In this document: piece by piece, positions 7,762-16,831 of the stretch
How the letters are laid out: every line of letters starts with the position of its first letter
Numbering within the stretch: position 1 is the first letter of the stretch
Assembly: GCF_000519185.1 (NCBI RefSeq)
Contig: NZ_JAFA01000015.1
Coordinates: forward strand, 131,271-195,270
Length of the DNA: 64,000 nt
DNA from: Paraburkholderia nodosa DSM 21604
GTDB lineage: Bacteria; Pseudomonadota; Gammaproteobacteria; Burkholderiales; Burkholderiaceae
Direction: 5' to 3'
Made by a program: the position numbers and the translations under genes
Notes under the pieces: model-generated
The model's input: the letters and a program-made list of their open reading frames with translations, nothing else
What the model was told of the DNA's origin: nothing
The model's database searches: none

Positions 7762-9354
7762 ATGGACACGATGGAACCCAGCACGAACCACCCTGTTCCC
7801 GCTACGGCGGGGGCTGGCGCTCACGCGAAAGCGGCGGCGCTGGCGTCGGGCCCGGCGGCTGCCGATACCGGCGGTCACCCGCGGGAAGGCCACCCGCCGA
7901 TCCGGCTGCTGTTTCCGGCGCTCCTGCTCGTCATGCTGCTGGCCGCGCTCGACCAGACCATCGTTTCGACGGCGCTGCCCACCATCGTCGGCGAGCTGGG
8001 CGGGCTCGACCGGCTCTCGTGGGTCGTCACGGCCTACCTGCTCACCTCGACGATCGTCGTGCCGCTCTACGGCAAGTTCGGCGACCTGTTCGGGCGCAAG
8101 ATCGTGCTGCAGGCCGCCATCGTGATCTTCCTGATCGGTTCGGCGCTTTGCGGCGTGGCGCAGAACATGGAACAGCTCATCGTGCTGCGCGCCCTCCAGG
8201 GGATCGGCGGCGGGGGCCTGATGGTCGTGACGATGGCCGCCATCGGCGACGTGATCCCGCCCGCGCAGCGCGGCAAGTATCAGGGCATGTTCGGCGGCGT
8301 GTTCGGCATCGCCACGGTGATCGGGCCGCTGCTCGGCGGCTTTCTCGTCGAGCATCTGTCGTGGCGCTGGATTTTCTACATCAACCTGCCGCTCGGCGCG
8401 ATCGCGCTCGTCGTGATCGGCGCGGTGTTCAAGCCGCGCGCCGCACACGTGAAGCACGTGATCGACTACATGGGCGCGGGCTGGCTCGCCGCCGCCCTCA
8501 CCTGCCTGATCCTCTTCACGAGCGAGGGCGGCTCGCTGCTGCCGTGGACTTCGCCCACGCTCTGGCTCACGCTGCTGCTTGGCATCGTCGCCGTGGCGGG
8601 CTTCATCCACGAGGAAAAGCACGCTGCCGAGCCCATCATCCCGCTCGAACTCTTTCGCGAGCGCACCTTCGTGCTCGCGAGCCTGATCGGCTTCATCGTG
8701 GGTGTGTCGCTGTTCGGCTCGGTCACGTTCCTGCCGCTCTATCTGCAGGTGGTGAAGGGCTCGACGCCCTCGCAGGCCGGCATGCAGATGCTGCCGATGA
8801 TGGGCGGCGTGCTCGTGATGTCGATCATCACGGGCCGCATCATCAGCAAGATCGGCAAGTACCGCATGTTCCCGATTGCGGGCACGGCGCTCGTGGCCGT
8901 GGCGATGATGCTGCTCGCGCGCCTGCGGATCGACACGCCCATTCACCTCATGTATCTCTACATGGGCCTGCTCGGCTGCGGCCTCGGCATGGTGATGCAG
9001 GTGCTGGTCCTCGCCGTGCAGAACGCTGTGGAGTTTCGCCACATGGGCGTGGCCACGTCGGGCGCGACGCTGTTCCGCTCGATTGGCGGCTCGGTGGGAG
9101 TGGCCGCGTTCGGCGCCGTGTTCTCGCATGGGCTGAACGCGCGGCTCGAAAAGGTGCTTACCGCCGGCGTGGAACTGCCGCAGCCGCTTACGCCCGACGT
9201 GATCCACCATCTGCCGCCCACGCTGCACGCGCAGTATCTCGACGCGTTCGCCGGCGCGCTGCACACGGTTTATCTCTCGGCTGCGGTCGTGGTGGTGTTC
9301 TCGTTCGCGCTGTCCTGGCTGCTGCGCGACGTGCCGCTGCGCAAGCAGCATTGA
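7762..9354 (+). CDS. DHA2-family MFS multidrug efflux transporter (EmrB/QacA-like)
   Basis: A 530-residue inner-membrane drug:H+ antiporter with about 14 hydrophobic segments. The DHA2 hallmarks are present: L-D-Q-T-I-V-S-T-A-L-P-T-I in the first membrane helix, W-V-V-T-A-Y-L-L, a G-x-L-x-D/G-R-K loop (KFGDLFGRK), and Q-G-I-G-G-G-G-L. The first ~45 residues are a cytoplasmic low-complexity tail. It is divergent from a TetR gene and ends at a strong terminator, so it is monocistronic. No membrane-fusion partner is nearby, so it probably works alone. The substrates are not predictable. Confidence 0.92.
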   Translation: MDTMEPSTNHPVPATAGAGAHAKAAALASGPAAADTGGHPREGHPPIRLLFPALLLVMLLAALDQTIVSTALPTIVGELGGLDRLSWVVTAYLLTSTIVVPLYGKFGDLFGRKIVLQAAIVIFLIGSALCGVAQNMEQLIVLRALQGIGGGGLMVVTMAAIGDVIPPAQRGKYQGMFGGVFGIATVIGPLLGGFLVEHLSWRWIFYINLPLGAIALVVIGAVFKPRAAHVKHVIDYMGAGWLAAALTCLILFTSEGGSLLPWTSPTLWLTLLLGIVAVAGFIHEEKHAAEPIIPLELFRERTFVLASLIGFIVGVSLFGSVTFLPLYLQVVKGSTPSQAGMQMLPMMGGVLVMSIITGRIISKIGKYRMFPIAGTALVAVAMMLLARLRIDTPIHLMYLYMGLLGCGLGMVMQVLVLAVQNAVEFRHMGVATSGATLFRSIGGSVGVAAFGAVFSHGLNARLEKVLTAGVELPQPLTPDVIHHLPPTLHAQYLDAFAGALHTVYLSAAVVVVFSFALSWLLRDVPLRKQH

Positions 9355-9381
9355 GCGCGTTTCCCTGATTTTTCCCTTCCA

Positions 9382-9407
9382 GCCAGCGGCTCCCCGCTGG
9401 CTTTTTT
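9382..9407 (+). terminator. Rho-independent terminator after the MFS pump
   Basis: The stem GCCAGCGG / CCGCTGGC with a short loop is followed by TTTTTT at 9402-9407. It lies 28 bp after the pump's stop codon. Confidence 0.85.
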
Positions 9408-9613
9408 GTGCCTCGCGAACCGGCATTACATCGACCTGATGGGGCCTGATGGAGCCCGTTCGCACCACCATTACATTTTCCACACATTTAATTACAGTTA
9501 GCTAAAATCGCGGGCATCGCGCGCCGGGACCCGGCGGCGCGCGTTCCAACTCTCGCGACGGCCGCATGACGGCCGCTCGCCACAAAACACACAAACCAGG
9601 AGAAGACCCGCCC

Positions 9614-10918
9614 ATGGACGTCCAGACCGACCAAACCACGCTATCCGCGCAAGACACGAGGCGACGCGTATTCGCCATCGTCGGCGCCTCGTCGGGCAAT
9701 CTCGTCGAGTGGTTCGACTTCTATATCTACTCGTTCTGCGCGCTGTATTTCGCGCCCGCGTTCTTCCCGAGCGGCAACACCACCACGCAGTTGCTCAACA
9801 CCGCCGGCGTGTTCGCCGCGGGCTTCCTCATGCGGCCCATCGGCGGCTGGCTGTTCGGCCGCATCGCCGACCGCCACGGCCGCCGCACCGCGATGATGAT
9901 CTCAGTGCTCATGATGTGCGGCGGCTCGCTCGTGATCGCCATGCTGCCCACCTACGCGCAGATCGGCGCGTTCGCCCCGTTCCTGCTGCTGCTCGCGCGG
10001 CTCTTCCAGGGGCTGTCGGTGGGCGGCGAGTACGGCACGAGCGCGACCTACATGAGCGAGGTCGCGCTCAAGGGCCGGCGCGGCTTCTTCGCGTCGTTCC
10101 AGTACGTCACGCTGATCGGCGGCCAGCTCTGCGCGCTGCTCGTGCTCGTGATCCTGCAGCAAACGCTTTCCACCGAAGAACTGAAGGCCTGGGGCTGGCG
10201 CATTCCGTTCGTGGTCGGCGCATTCGCCGCGCTGATCTCGCTCTATCTGCGCAAATCGCTCGACGAAACCTCGACGAACGAGTCGCGCCACAAACGCGAC
10301 GCGGGCACGATTCGCGGCGTGTGGCAGCACAAGGGCGCGTTCTTCACGGTGGTGGGCTTCACGGCAGGCGGCTCGCTGATCTTCTACACGTTCACGACCT
10401 ACATGCAGAAGTACCTCGTGAACACGGCCGGCATGCACGCGAAAACCGCCAGCAGCGTGATGACCTGCGCGCTCTTCGTCTACATGCTGATGCAGCCGGT
10501 GTTCGGCGCACTGTCCGACAAGATCGGCCGCCGCACGTCGATGATCCTGTTCGGCGCATTCGCGGTGATCGGCACGGTGCCGCTCATGCACGCGCTCAAG
10601 GACGTGTCGAGCCCGGTGGCCGCGTTCGCGCTGATCACGGTGGCGCTGGCGATCGTCAGCTTCTACACGTCGATCAGCGGCCTCATCAAGGCCGAGATGT
10701 TCCCGCCCGAAGTGCGCGCGATGGGCGTGGGCCTCTCGTACGCGGTGGCCAACGCGCTGTTCGGCGGCTCGGCCGAATACGTCGCGCTGTGGTTCAAGTC
10801 CGTCGGCAGCGAGTCGACGTTCTACTGGTACGTGACCGCGTTGTGCGCGATTTCGCTGATCGTCTCGTGGCGCATGCGCGATCCGTCGAAGGAAGGCTAT
10901 CTGCGTCACGAACCGTAA
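9614..10918 (+). CDS. kgtP: Alpha-ketoglutarate/H+ symporter (MHS family MFS)
   Basis: A 434-residue, 12-segment MFS permease of the metabolite:H+ symporter family, the same length as E. coli KgtP. The start at 9614 has AGGAG at 9599-9603, and the frame upstream of it lacks one. The family signatures are the N-terminal N-L-V-E-W-F-D-F-Y-I-Y, the loop R-I-A-D-R-H-G-R-R, Q-G-L-S-V-G-G-E-Y-G, and D-K-I-G-R-R-T-S-M in the second half. It imports 2-oxoglutarate or a related dicarboxylate across the inner membrane. The 259-bp upstream gap holds the previous terminator and an AT-rich segment (9470-9510) that probably carries the promoter. Confidence 0.88.
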   Translation: MDVQTDQTTLSAQDTRRRVFAIVGASSGNLVEWFDFYIYSFCALYFAPAFFPSGNTTTQLLNTAGVFAAGFLMRPIGGWLFGRIADRHGRRTAMMISVLMMCGGSLVIAMLPTYAQIGAFAPFLLLLARLFQGLSVGGEYGTSATYMSEVALKGRRGFFASFQYVTLIGGQLCALLVLVILQQTLSTEELKAWGWRIPFVVGAFAALISLYLRKSLDETSTNESRHKRDAGTIRGVWQHKGAFFTVVGFTAGGSLIFYTFTTYMQKYLVNTAGMHAKTASSVMTCALFVYMLMQPVFGALSDKIGRRTSMILFGAFAVIGTVPLMHALKDVSSPVAAFALITVALAIVSFYTSISGLIKAEMFPPEVRAMGVGLSYAVANALFGGSAEYVALWFKSVGSESTFYWYVTALCAISLIVSWRMRDPSKEGYLRHEP

Positions 10919-10936
10919 TGCACGGGCGCGGCCGCT

Positions 10937-12355
10937 TCATGCAGGCTGCGCCACCCGCTCCATCGCACGCTGCAATGTTTCGTAGACCTTCGGACGATTG
11001 CACTGCGAAACATTGAAGCGCAGAAAATCGCCCGCGCTGCGCGACACGCTGAACACGTTGCCCGGCGCGAGCACCACGCCTTCCACCAGCGCCTCGCGCG
11101 CGATCTGTGCGGCGTCGAGTCCATCCGGCAATTGCGCCCATACGAATAGTCCCGCCTGCGGACGCGTCCATGCGGTCAGGCCCAGCGCCGCGAGCCGCTG
11201 CAGCGTTTCGCCCATGGCGTCGGCGAGCTTCACGCGCAAGCCGTCCAGGTGCCGCCGATAGGTGCCGTCCACGAGCAGGCGATGCACGAGTTCCGCCACC
11301 ATCTCCCCATTGCCGAACGAGACTGCGAGCTTGAGATCCACGAGCGGCTCGATCCAGTCGGCGCGCGCCGCGATGAAACCGCAGCGCGCCGCCGCCGACA
11401 TCGTCTTCGAAAAGCTGCCGATCGTCACGACGCGCGCTAGCCCGTCGAAGGCCGCGAGGCGCGGCGCGGGCTCGATCTCGAAGTCGGCGAAGATATCGTC
11501 CTCGACGATCAGGAGGTCGTGTTCCTCCGCGAGCTTGAGCAGGCGATGCGCGACGGCGGGCGCGAGCGTCGCGCCAGTGGGGTTGTGGACCGCCGAGTTC
11601 GTCACGTAGAGGCGCGGGCGCGATTCGGCCAGCGTGCGCTCGAACGCGGCGAGATCCGGGCCCGTCGGCGTGTACGGCACGCCGACCACGCGCACGCGAT
11701 GCGCGCGCAGCAGCGCCTGGAAATTGAAGTAGCACGGGTCGTCCACGAGCACGGTGTCGCCCGGCTCCAGCAGAAAGCGGCACAGCAGGTCGAGCGCCTG
11801 GGTGCCGCCGTCGGTCAGCACGATCTGCCCGGGCGCCGCCTCCACGCCGTGCTGGCCGAGCCGCCATGCCAGCTGCTGGCGCAGCGCCGGCAGGCCGAGC
11901 GGCGAGGCGTAATCGGTGAGCGGCGCGCGCGGGTCGCGTGCGAGGGCGCGCAGTGCGCGCCGCACGGCGTCCTGCGGCAGCCACGAGGCGGGCAGCCAGC
12001 CGCAGCCGGGCCGCAGCGCGTCGGCGTCGGTCTGCAGCGACTGGCGCGTGAGCCAGAGCGGATCGATCTCGCGGTCGAGCTGCGGCCCGAGCGCGGCGAG
12101 CGCGAGCGGCGGCGCGTGCCCGGCCACGAAAAATCCGGCGCCGCGCCGCGCGACGAGCACGCCTTCGGCGACGAGGCGCTCGTAGGCCTCCACCACCGTC
12201 GAGTTCGACACGCCAAGCTGCTCGCTCATCGCCCGGATGGACGGCACGCGCGCGCCCGCAGCCAGCGAGCGCGCGGCAATGCGCTCGCGCAGCGCCTGCA
12301 TCACCTGCTCGACGCGCGTCATGGGCAGGGCTTGCGCCCTCGCTCTGTCTTTCAT
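10937..12355 (-). CDS. MocR-type regulator (GntR DNA-binding domain fused to aminotransferase fold)
   Basis: A 472-residue protein from the ATG at 12355; a longer frame upstream runs through the operator region and was rejected. The N-terminal winged helix (about residues 15-75, with VPSIRAMSEQLGVSNSTVVE) is of the GntR type. The remaining ~380 residues are a type I aminotransferase fold with the PLP-lysine motif S-F-S-K-T-M. MocR proteins sense PLP or an amino compound and control a divergent gene; here that is the EamA transporter. The target metabolite is unknown. Confidence 0.9.
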   Translation of the reverse strand: MKDRARAQALPMTRVEQVMQALRERIAARSLAAGARVPSIRAMSEQLGVSNSTVVEAYERLVAEGVLVARRGAGFFVAGHAPPLALAALGPQLDREIDPLWLTRQSLQTDADALRPGCGWLPASWLPQDAVRRALRALARDPRAPLTDYASPLGLPALRQQLAWRLGQHGVEAAPGQIVLTDGGTQALDLLCRFLLEPGDTVLVDDPCYFNFQALLRAHRVRVVGVPYTPTGPDLAAFERTLAESRPRLYVTNSAVHNPTGATLAPAVAHRLLKLAEEHDLLIVEDDIFADFEIEPAPRLAAFDGLARVVTIGSFSKTMSAAARCGFIAARADWIEPLVDLKLAVSFGNGEMVAELVHRLLVDGTYRRHLDGLRVKLADAMGETLQRLAALGLTAWTRPQAGLFVWAQLPDGLDAAQIAREALVEGVVLAPGNVFSVSRSAGDFLRFNVSQCNRPKVYETLQRAMERVAQPA

Positions 12356-12356
12356 C

Positions 12357-12398
12357 TGTACTGCTCCGTGTTCAATACAGTTTGAACAAATTGTACTG
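12357..12398. promoter_or_regulatory. Candidate MocR operator in the divergent region
   Basis: A direct repeat TGTACTG occurs at 12357-12363 and 12392-12398, 35 bp apart. Between them lies a dyad TTCAA-TACAGT-TTGAA (12371-12386). Direct repeats spaced by whole helical turns plus a dyad fit the operators known for MocR regulators. The site is immediately upstream of the regulator start, so autoregulation is likely. Confidence 0.5.
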
Positions 12399-12474
12399 AT
12401 CTGTAGCTTACCCTCGCGCGGCGCGGCGCGCATCATCGGGGATCGATCTCCGATCTTCCCTCTTGCCCAAGCCC

Positions 12475-13398
12475 ATGCGCAAAACGCTCGATTCCACCAC
12501 CGACGGCTGGCTCTGCGGCCTCGCAGGCGTCCTCATCTTCAGCGGCTCGCTGCCCGCCACGCGGCTCGCCGTGCTCGGCTTTGCCCCCGTGTTCCTCACC
12601 AGCGTGCGCGCGACCATCGCGGGTATCCTCAGCGTGCTGCTGCTTGTTGCGCTGCGCGCGGCGCGGCCCGCGCGCGCCGAGGTCTGGCCGCTCGTCATCG
12701 TCGCGCTCGGCGTCGTGGTGGGCTTCCCGCTCCTCACGGCGCTCGCGCTCCAGCACGTGAGTTCGGCGCACGCCATCGTGTTCGTCGGCTTGCTGCCGCT
12801 CGCCACGGCCGGGTTCGGCGTGCTGCGTGGGGGCGAGCGTCCGCAGCCGGCCTTCTGGATCTTTTCCGCGGCGGGTAGCGCCGCCGTGGTGGCGTTCGCG
12901 CTGCGCCACGGCATCGACGCCTCGCCGCTCGGCGACGCGCTCATGCTCGGCGCGATCGTCGTGTGCGGGCTCGGCTATGCGGAAGGCGCGCGGCTCTCGC
13001 GGCGCCTGGGCGGCTGGCAGGTGATCTGCTGGGCGCTCGTGATCTCGCTGCCCCTGATGGCGCCGCTCGCGTGGTGGCTGCGGCCCGCTTCGCTCGCCGC
13101 AGTGGGCGCGGCCTCGTGGTGGGGGCTTGCCTATGTGTCGCTCTTCAGCATGCTGATCGGCTTCGTATTCTGGTATCGCGGGCTCGCGCTCGGCGGCATT
13201 GCGGGCGTTGGGCAGTTGCAGCTGCTGCAGCCGTTTTTCGGCTTCGTGCTCGCGGCGCTGCTGCTGCACGAGTCTGTGCCGCCCGCGATGATCGCCGTCA
13301 CCGCCGTGGTGATCGCGTGCGTGGCAGGCGCGCGGCGCTTCGGGCGCGCGAGCGGCGCTTCCGCTGTCGCGAATCGCGCGGGCACGCAGCGCGTCTAG
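12475..13398 (+). CDS. EamA/DMT-family transporter
   Basis: A 307-residue inner-membrane protein with ten hydrophobic segments in two EamA repeats. It starts at the ATG at 12475; an in-frame TTG four codons upstream is the alternative. Typical features are the A-T-R-L-A region in the first helix and the L-Q-P-F-F-G-F-V-L-A-A-L-L-L-H-E motif near the end. DMT proteins export amino acids or metabolites. Divergent placement from the MocR regulator suggests it is that regulator's target. The substrate is unknown. Confidence 0.87.
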   Translation: MRKTLDSTTDGWLCGLAGVLIFSGSLPATRLAVLGFAPVFLTSVRATIAGILSVLLLVALRAARPARAEVWPLVIVALGVVVGFPLLTALALQHVSSAHAIVFVGLLPLATAGFGVLRGGERPQPAFWIFSAAGSAAVVAFALRHGIDASPLGDALMLGAIVVCGLGYAEGARLSRRLGGWQVICWALVISLPLMAPLAWWLRPASLAAVGAASWWGLAYVSLFSMLIGFVFWYRGLALGGIAGVGQLQLLQPFFGFVLAALLLHESVPPAMIAVTAVVIACVAGARRFGRASGASAVANRAGTQRV

Positions 13399-13484
13399 GT
13401 CGGGCTTTTTTGGCGCGCTTCAAAAGCGCGCCCGCGCGAGGCATAGTGAGGAACGCAAACCTCCTTCGCGCCTCGCTCCAGCCG

Positions 13485-14021
13485 ATGAATCCACACTCCG
13501 ACGCGCTCGTGCGCGACGCCACCGCCGACGACTTTCCCGCCATCGCCGCGATCTACGCGCACCACGTGCTGCACGGCACGGCGTCGTTCGAGGAGACGCC
13601 ACCCTCGCTCGACGAACTCCTGCGCCGCCACGCCGCCGTGCGCGAACACGGCCTGCCCTGGCTCGTCGCCGAGATCGACGGCCGCGTGGCGGGCTACTGC
13701 TACGCCACGCCCTACCGGCCGCGGCCGGCGTACCGCTTCACGGTCGAAGACTCGATCTATATCGACGAGGCGTTTCGCGGCCGCGGACTCGGCCACACGC
13801 TGCTTGATGCGCTGATCGAGCGCTGCGAGGCAGGCCCGTGGCGGCAGATGATCGCCGTGGTCGCCGACCCGCGCGGCGGCTCGCTCAAGCTGCACGAGCG
13901 CCTGGGCTTCGCGCTGACCGGCACGCTGCGCGGCGTAGGCTTCAAGCACGGCGAGTGGCGCGACACCGCGCTCATGCAGCGCACGCTCGGGCCGGGCGCG
14001 GATACTCCGCCCAAGGGCTGA
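13485..14021 (+). CDS. GNAT acetyltransferase (phosphinothricin-acetyltransferase-like)
   Basis: A 178-residue cytoplasmic N-acetyltransferase. The start at 13485 gives the usual pat/bar-like length. The acetyl-CoA-binding motif is R-G-R-G-L-G (about residues 102-107) after YIDEAF. The segment Y-A-H-H-V-L-H-G-T-A-S-F-E near the N-terminus and Y-A-T-P-Y-R-P-R-P-A-Y are characteristic of the phosphinothricin/methionine-sulfoximine acetyltransferase group. The native substrate is probably an amino-acid analogue such as methionine sulfone or sulfoximine; this is inferred from the family. Confidence 0.85.
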   Translation: MNPHSDALVRDATADDFPAIAAIYAHHVLHGTASFEETPPSLDELLRRHAAVREHGLPWLVAEIDGRVAGYCYATPYRPRPAYRFTVEDSIYIDEAFRGRGLGHTLLDALIERCEAGPWRQMIAVVADPRGGSLKLHERLGFALTGTLRGVGFKHGEWRDTALMQRTLGPGADTPPKG

Positions 14022-14144
14022 CGCGCGACGCTCAAACGCATCGCGGCACGCCACGCGCGCGCCGCAAGCGAAACGCCGCTCGTACAATACGTCCTTTCGC
14101 AACGGAGCCAGACCCAAGGCTCCGCAGACAAGGACTGATTCGCC

Positions 14145-15044
14145 ATGCAACCCCTCCTCGAACACCTGAACCCGGCCAACTGGGGCTTCCTGTGGGACGC
14201 GCTCTCCGCGCTCGCGCTGCGCCTGTGCGCGGCAGCGGCAATCCTCTGGTTCGGCTGGTGGTTCTCCCGGCGCGTAGCCAACTGGATCGCGCGGCGCGGC
14301 GGCGGCATCGACCCCACGCTGCGCCCCATCGTGCGCGACACCGCCGTATGGGGCGTGCGCCTCGTCGCCGTCATCGGCGCGCTCTCGCAAATCGGCATCC
14401 AGACCGCCAGCATCGTCGCAGTGCTCGGTGCGGCCGGTCTCGCGATCGGTCTCGCGCTGCAGGGCACGCTGCAGAACATCGCGGCCGGCATCATGCTGTT
14501 GCTGCTGCGGCCGTTCAAGGTGGGCGACTATATCGACGGCGGCGGGGGGAGCGTCGCGGGCACCGTGGAGGCCGTGAACCTCTTCACCACGCGCCTCACG
14601 AAACCCGACGGCATCTGCGAATACGTGCCGAACGGCGCGCTATGGAGCAATTCGATCCGCAATTTCAGCCGCAATCCCACGCGCCGGCTCGACCTCGAAG
14701 TGGAAGTGTCGGTGCGCGACGACGTGAATCGCGCCATCGACGCGTTGCGCACGCTCGCCGCCGCCGACCCGCGCGTGCTGGCCTCGCCCGCGCCCCAAGT
14801 GATGGTGACGCGCTTCGACGACAGCACCGCCGTGCTCAACATTCGTGTGTGGTCGAACATCGACACCTTCTGGGACATGCGCTGGGAGCTTTCGCGCAAG
14901 GTGCGCCAGGCGCTCAATGACGCGCAGTGCTCGCTGCCCCTGCGCACGCGCGAGCTGCACATCGTGCAGACGCAACCGGCGGAACCCGAGCACCCGACGC
15001 AATCGACGCAATCGACGCAATCGACGCAACAAGCGCAGCAATGA
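14145..15044 (+). CDS. Small-conductance mechanosensitive channel (MscS family)
   Basis: A 299-residue inner-membrane channel. It has three N-terminal membrane helices, then the Gly/Ala-rich pore helix (GAAGLAIGLALQGTLQN at about 89-105), L-R-P-F-K-V-G-D-Y at the beta-domain entry, and a cytoplasmic cage. It opens under membrane tension to release solutes during osmotic downshock. The C-terminus ends in a Gln/Ser/Thr repeat made by a 9-bp tandem repeat. Its stop overlaps the start of the potassium-channel gene (ATGA), so the two are translationally coupled. Confidence 0.92.
   Translation: MQPLLEHLNPANWGFLWDALSALALRLCAAAAILWFGWWFSRRVANWIARRGGGIDPTLRPIVRDTAVWGVRLVAVIGALSQIGIQTASIVAVLGAAGLAIGLALQGTLQNIAAGIMLLLLRPFKVGDYIDGGGGSVAGTVEAVNLFTTRLTKPDGICEYVPNGALWSNSIRNFSRNPTRRLDLEVEVSVRDDVNRAIDALRTLAAADPRVLASPAPQVMVTRFDDSTAVLNIRVWSNIDTFWDMRWELSRKVRQALNDAQCSLPLRTRELHIVQTQPAEPEHPTQSTQSTQSTQQAQQ
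14995..15030 (+). repeat. 9-bp tandem repeat at the 3' end of the MscS gene
   Basis: Four copies of CGACGCAAT, the last ending in C, encode the repeated Ser-Thr-Gln tail of the MscS protein. Copy number could vary by slippage without changing the frame. Confidence 0.8.
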
Positions 15045-16222
15045 ACGCGTACGCGCGCCGCCTGCGCGGCTACGCCAGAGGGCTCGTGCCGCACGGCTAC
15101 CTGGCCTTGCTGCTGGTGATCGACGGCCTGCTGCTGGTGCGCCCGGTCGCGCAGAAAGCGCTCGAACACGCGCGCGGCAACTGGTTCGACGACTGGATCA
15201 CGCTCATCAACGCGTTCGGCGTACTCGCGCTGCCCCAGGCGCTCGTTGCGACCGGACTCACGATGATGTCGTTCGGCATCGCGCTGCGGGCGCGCGTGGC
15301 GTGGGTGCTTTCACTGGTGCTGCTCGCCGGCGCAGCCAGCATCTGCCTGTGGGGCGACTATCGCAGCCACGCGCTCGCCGGCTTCTCGCTCGCACTCGCC
15401 TGCGCGCTGATCTACTACTGGCGCCACTTCGATCGCGCGAGCGTCGCCGTGGGCTCGTTGTTCGCATTCCTGAGCATTGGCTCGTTGGTCGTCTATGCGG
15501 TGTTCGGCTCGCTATACCTCGGCGACGACTTTGCGCCGCCGATTCGCAATCTCGTCACGGCGTTCTATTTCTCGATCGTGTCGATGTCCACGGTCGGCTA
15601 CGGTGATATCGTGCCGCGCACGGACACCGCCCGGCTTTTCACGGCTTCGATCATCGTGCTCGGCATCACCGTGTTCGCGACTTCGATCAGCGCCGTGATC
15701 GGGCCCGTGATCGGCGGCCATTTGAAACGCATCGTGAAAGGAGGCATTTCCAACGTGACCCGCAAGAACCACTATCTGATCGTCGGCGCGTCGCCGCTCG
15801 CGCATAGCGTGTACGCGGGGCTCCTCAAGCGCGGCTACACGGCGACCGTGATCGTCGCGCCGAATACGCCGCACAACTATCCGCCAGAGGCCGATCTCAT
15901 CGTCGGCGATGCGAGCGACACCGCCACGCTGCACAACGCGGGCGCCGAAACCGCGCTCGCCGCGCTCGCGCTGCGCTCGGACGACGCCGAGAACGCCTTC
16001 GTGATTCTCGCGATCAAGGAGATCGCGCCGAAGGTGCGCACCGTGGCGCTCGTCAACGACAGCCGCAACGTGCAGCGGCTGCGCCTGTTGCAGCCGGACA
16101 TGGTGTTTTCGCCGCAACTGCTCGCGGGCGAACTGCTCGCGCGCACGCTCAACAACGAAACCATCGACAACACGCTGGTCGAACAGTTGCTGTTCGGCAA
16201 GAGCGCGGGCGGCGCGGCGTAA
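15041..16222 (+). CDS. Voltage-gated-type K+ channel with RCK/TrkA-N domain (Kch-like)
   Basis: A 393-residue protein starting at the ATG at 15041, which overlaps the MscS stop. The N-terminal half has about six membrane segments and the K+ selectivity filter TVGYGD at 184-189. The C-terminal half is a cytoplasmic Rossmann-like RCK domain (YLIVGASPLAHSVYAG, then D-L-I-V-G-D-A-S-D) that would gate the channel in response to a nucleotide or ion. The domain order and size match E. coli Kch. Coupling to MscS suggests a joint role in turgor or ion balance. Confidence 0.88.
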   Translation: MNAYARRLRGYARGLVPHGYLALLLVIDGLLLVRPVAQKALEHARGNWFDDWITLINAFGVLALPQALVATGLTMMSFGIALRARVAWVLSLVLLAGAASICLWGDYRSHALAGFSLALACALIYYWRHFDRASVAVGSLFAFLSIGSLVVYAVFGSLYLGDDFAPPIRNLVTAFYFSIVSMSTVGYGDIVPRTDTARLFTASIIVLGITVFATSISAVIGPVIGGHLKRIVKGGISNVTRKNHYLIVGASPLAHSVYAGLLKRGYTATVIVAPNTPHNYPPEADLIVGDASDTATLHNAGAETALAALALRSDDAENAFVILAIKEIAPKVRTVALVNDSRNVQRLRLLQPDMVFSPQLLAGELLARTLNNETIDNTLVEQLLFGKSAGGAA

Positions 16223-16240
16223 GCGTCTGGTCGCCGCCTT

Positions 16241-16822
16241 CTATCGGTCCGGCAGCGGCAGGCGCCGGAACAGCGTGGGATAGTCGATCACGAGCCCGTC
16301 TTCGTCCACGCGCAGGTTCGCCGTGAAGTCGCGAAAGATCCCCTCGTAGCGATACTCGCGGTCGCGCTCGATGCACACATAGGCCTGCTCGACGGGCTTG
16401 GGCTCCAGCTCGGGCGCGGCGATGTACGCCACGCGGATCGGCTGGCGCTCGCCGCGCGCGAGGCCCAGACGCCGGATCGGCAGTGTGTTCGTGTACGGCG
16501 TCGCGGCGATGTCGATGTCGATGCAGCCGTTGAGCGCTTCCAGTGCGCGCCCCTCGCCGTCGGTCCAGTGGCCCTTGCCGTCGCTGTGGAGCACGAGCGA
16601 GCCGCCGCCCATCACGCGAAACGCCGCCCAGCGCACGCGCCAGTGCGCGTCGCACTCGATGGCGTAGCACAGGCCATACGACTTGCCGTAGCGCTCGCCG
16701 ACGACCACGCTTTCCGCGCGGATCGTGTCGCCTTTTTCGCCAAATTTCGGGCCGCAATGCGCATCGAACGCCAGATGCTCAATGCCCTCGCCCGTCTCGG
16801 ATGCCCAACGCACTTCACGCAT
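16241..16822 (-). CDS. Putative glycolipid-binding family protein
   Basis: A 193-residue protein with no signal peptide or membrane helix. A GGGAGG ribosome-binding site six bases before the ATG at 16822 fixes the start. The C-terminal F-T-A-N-L-R-V-D-E-D-G-L-V-I-D-Y-P and the inner A-A-T-P-Y-T-N-T-L-P-I-R-R segments are hallmarks of the putative glycolipid-binding family (PF06475 type), whose biochemical role is weakly defined. It is convergent with the K+ channel gene. Its leader region contains the tandem palindromic repeats at 16832-16945. Confidence 0.72.
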   Translation of the reverse strand: MREVRWASETGEGIEHLAFDAHCGPKFGEKGDTIRAESVVVGERYGKSYGLCYAIECDAHWRVRWAAFRVMGGGSLVLHSDGKGHWTDGEGRALEALNGCIDIDIAATPYTNTLPIRRLGLARGERQPIRVAYIAAPELEPKPVEQAYVCIERDREYRYEGIFRDFTANLRVDEDGLVIDYPTLFRRLPLPDR

Positions 16823-16831
16823 CGTTCGCCT

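Noticed and set aside
7753..9483. 576-codon minus-strand frame across the EmrB-type gene
   Set aside because: His/Arg/Glu-rich reverse-strand shadow of a clear MFS transporter.
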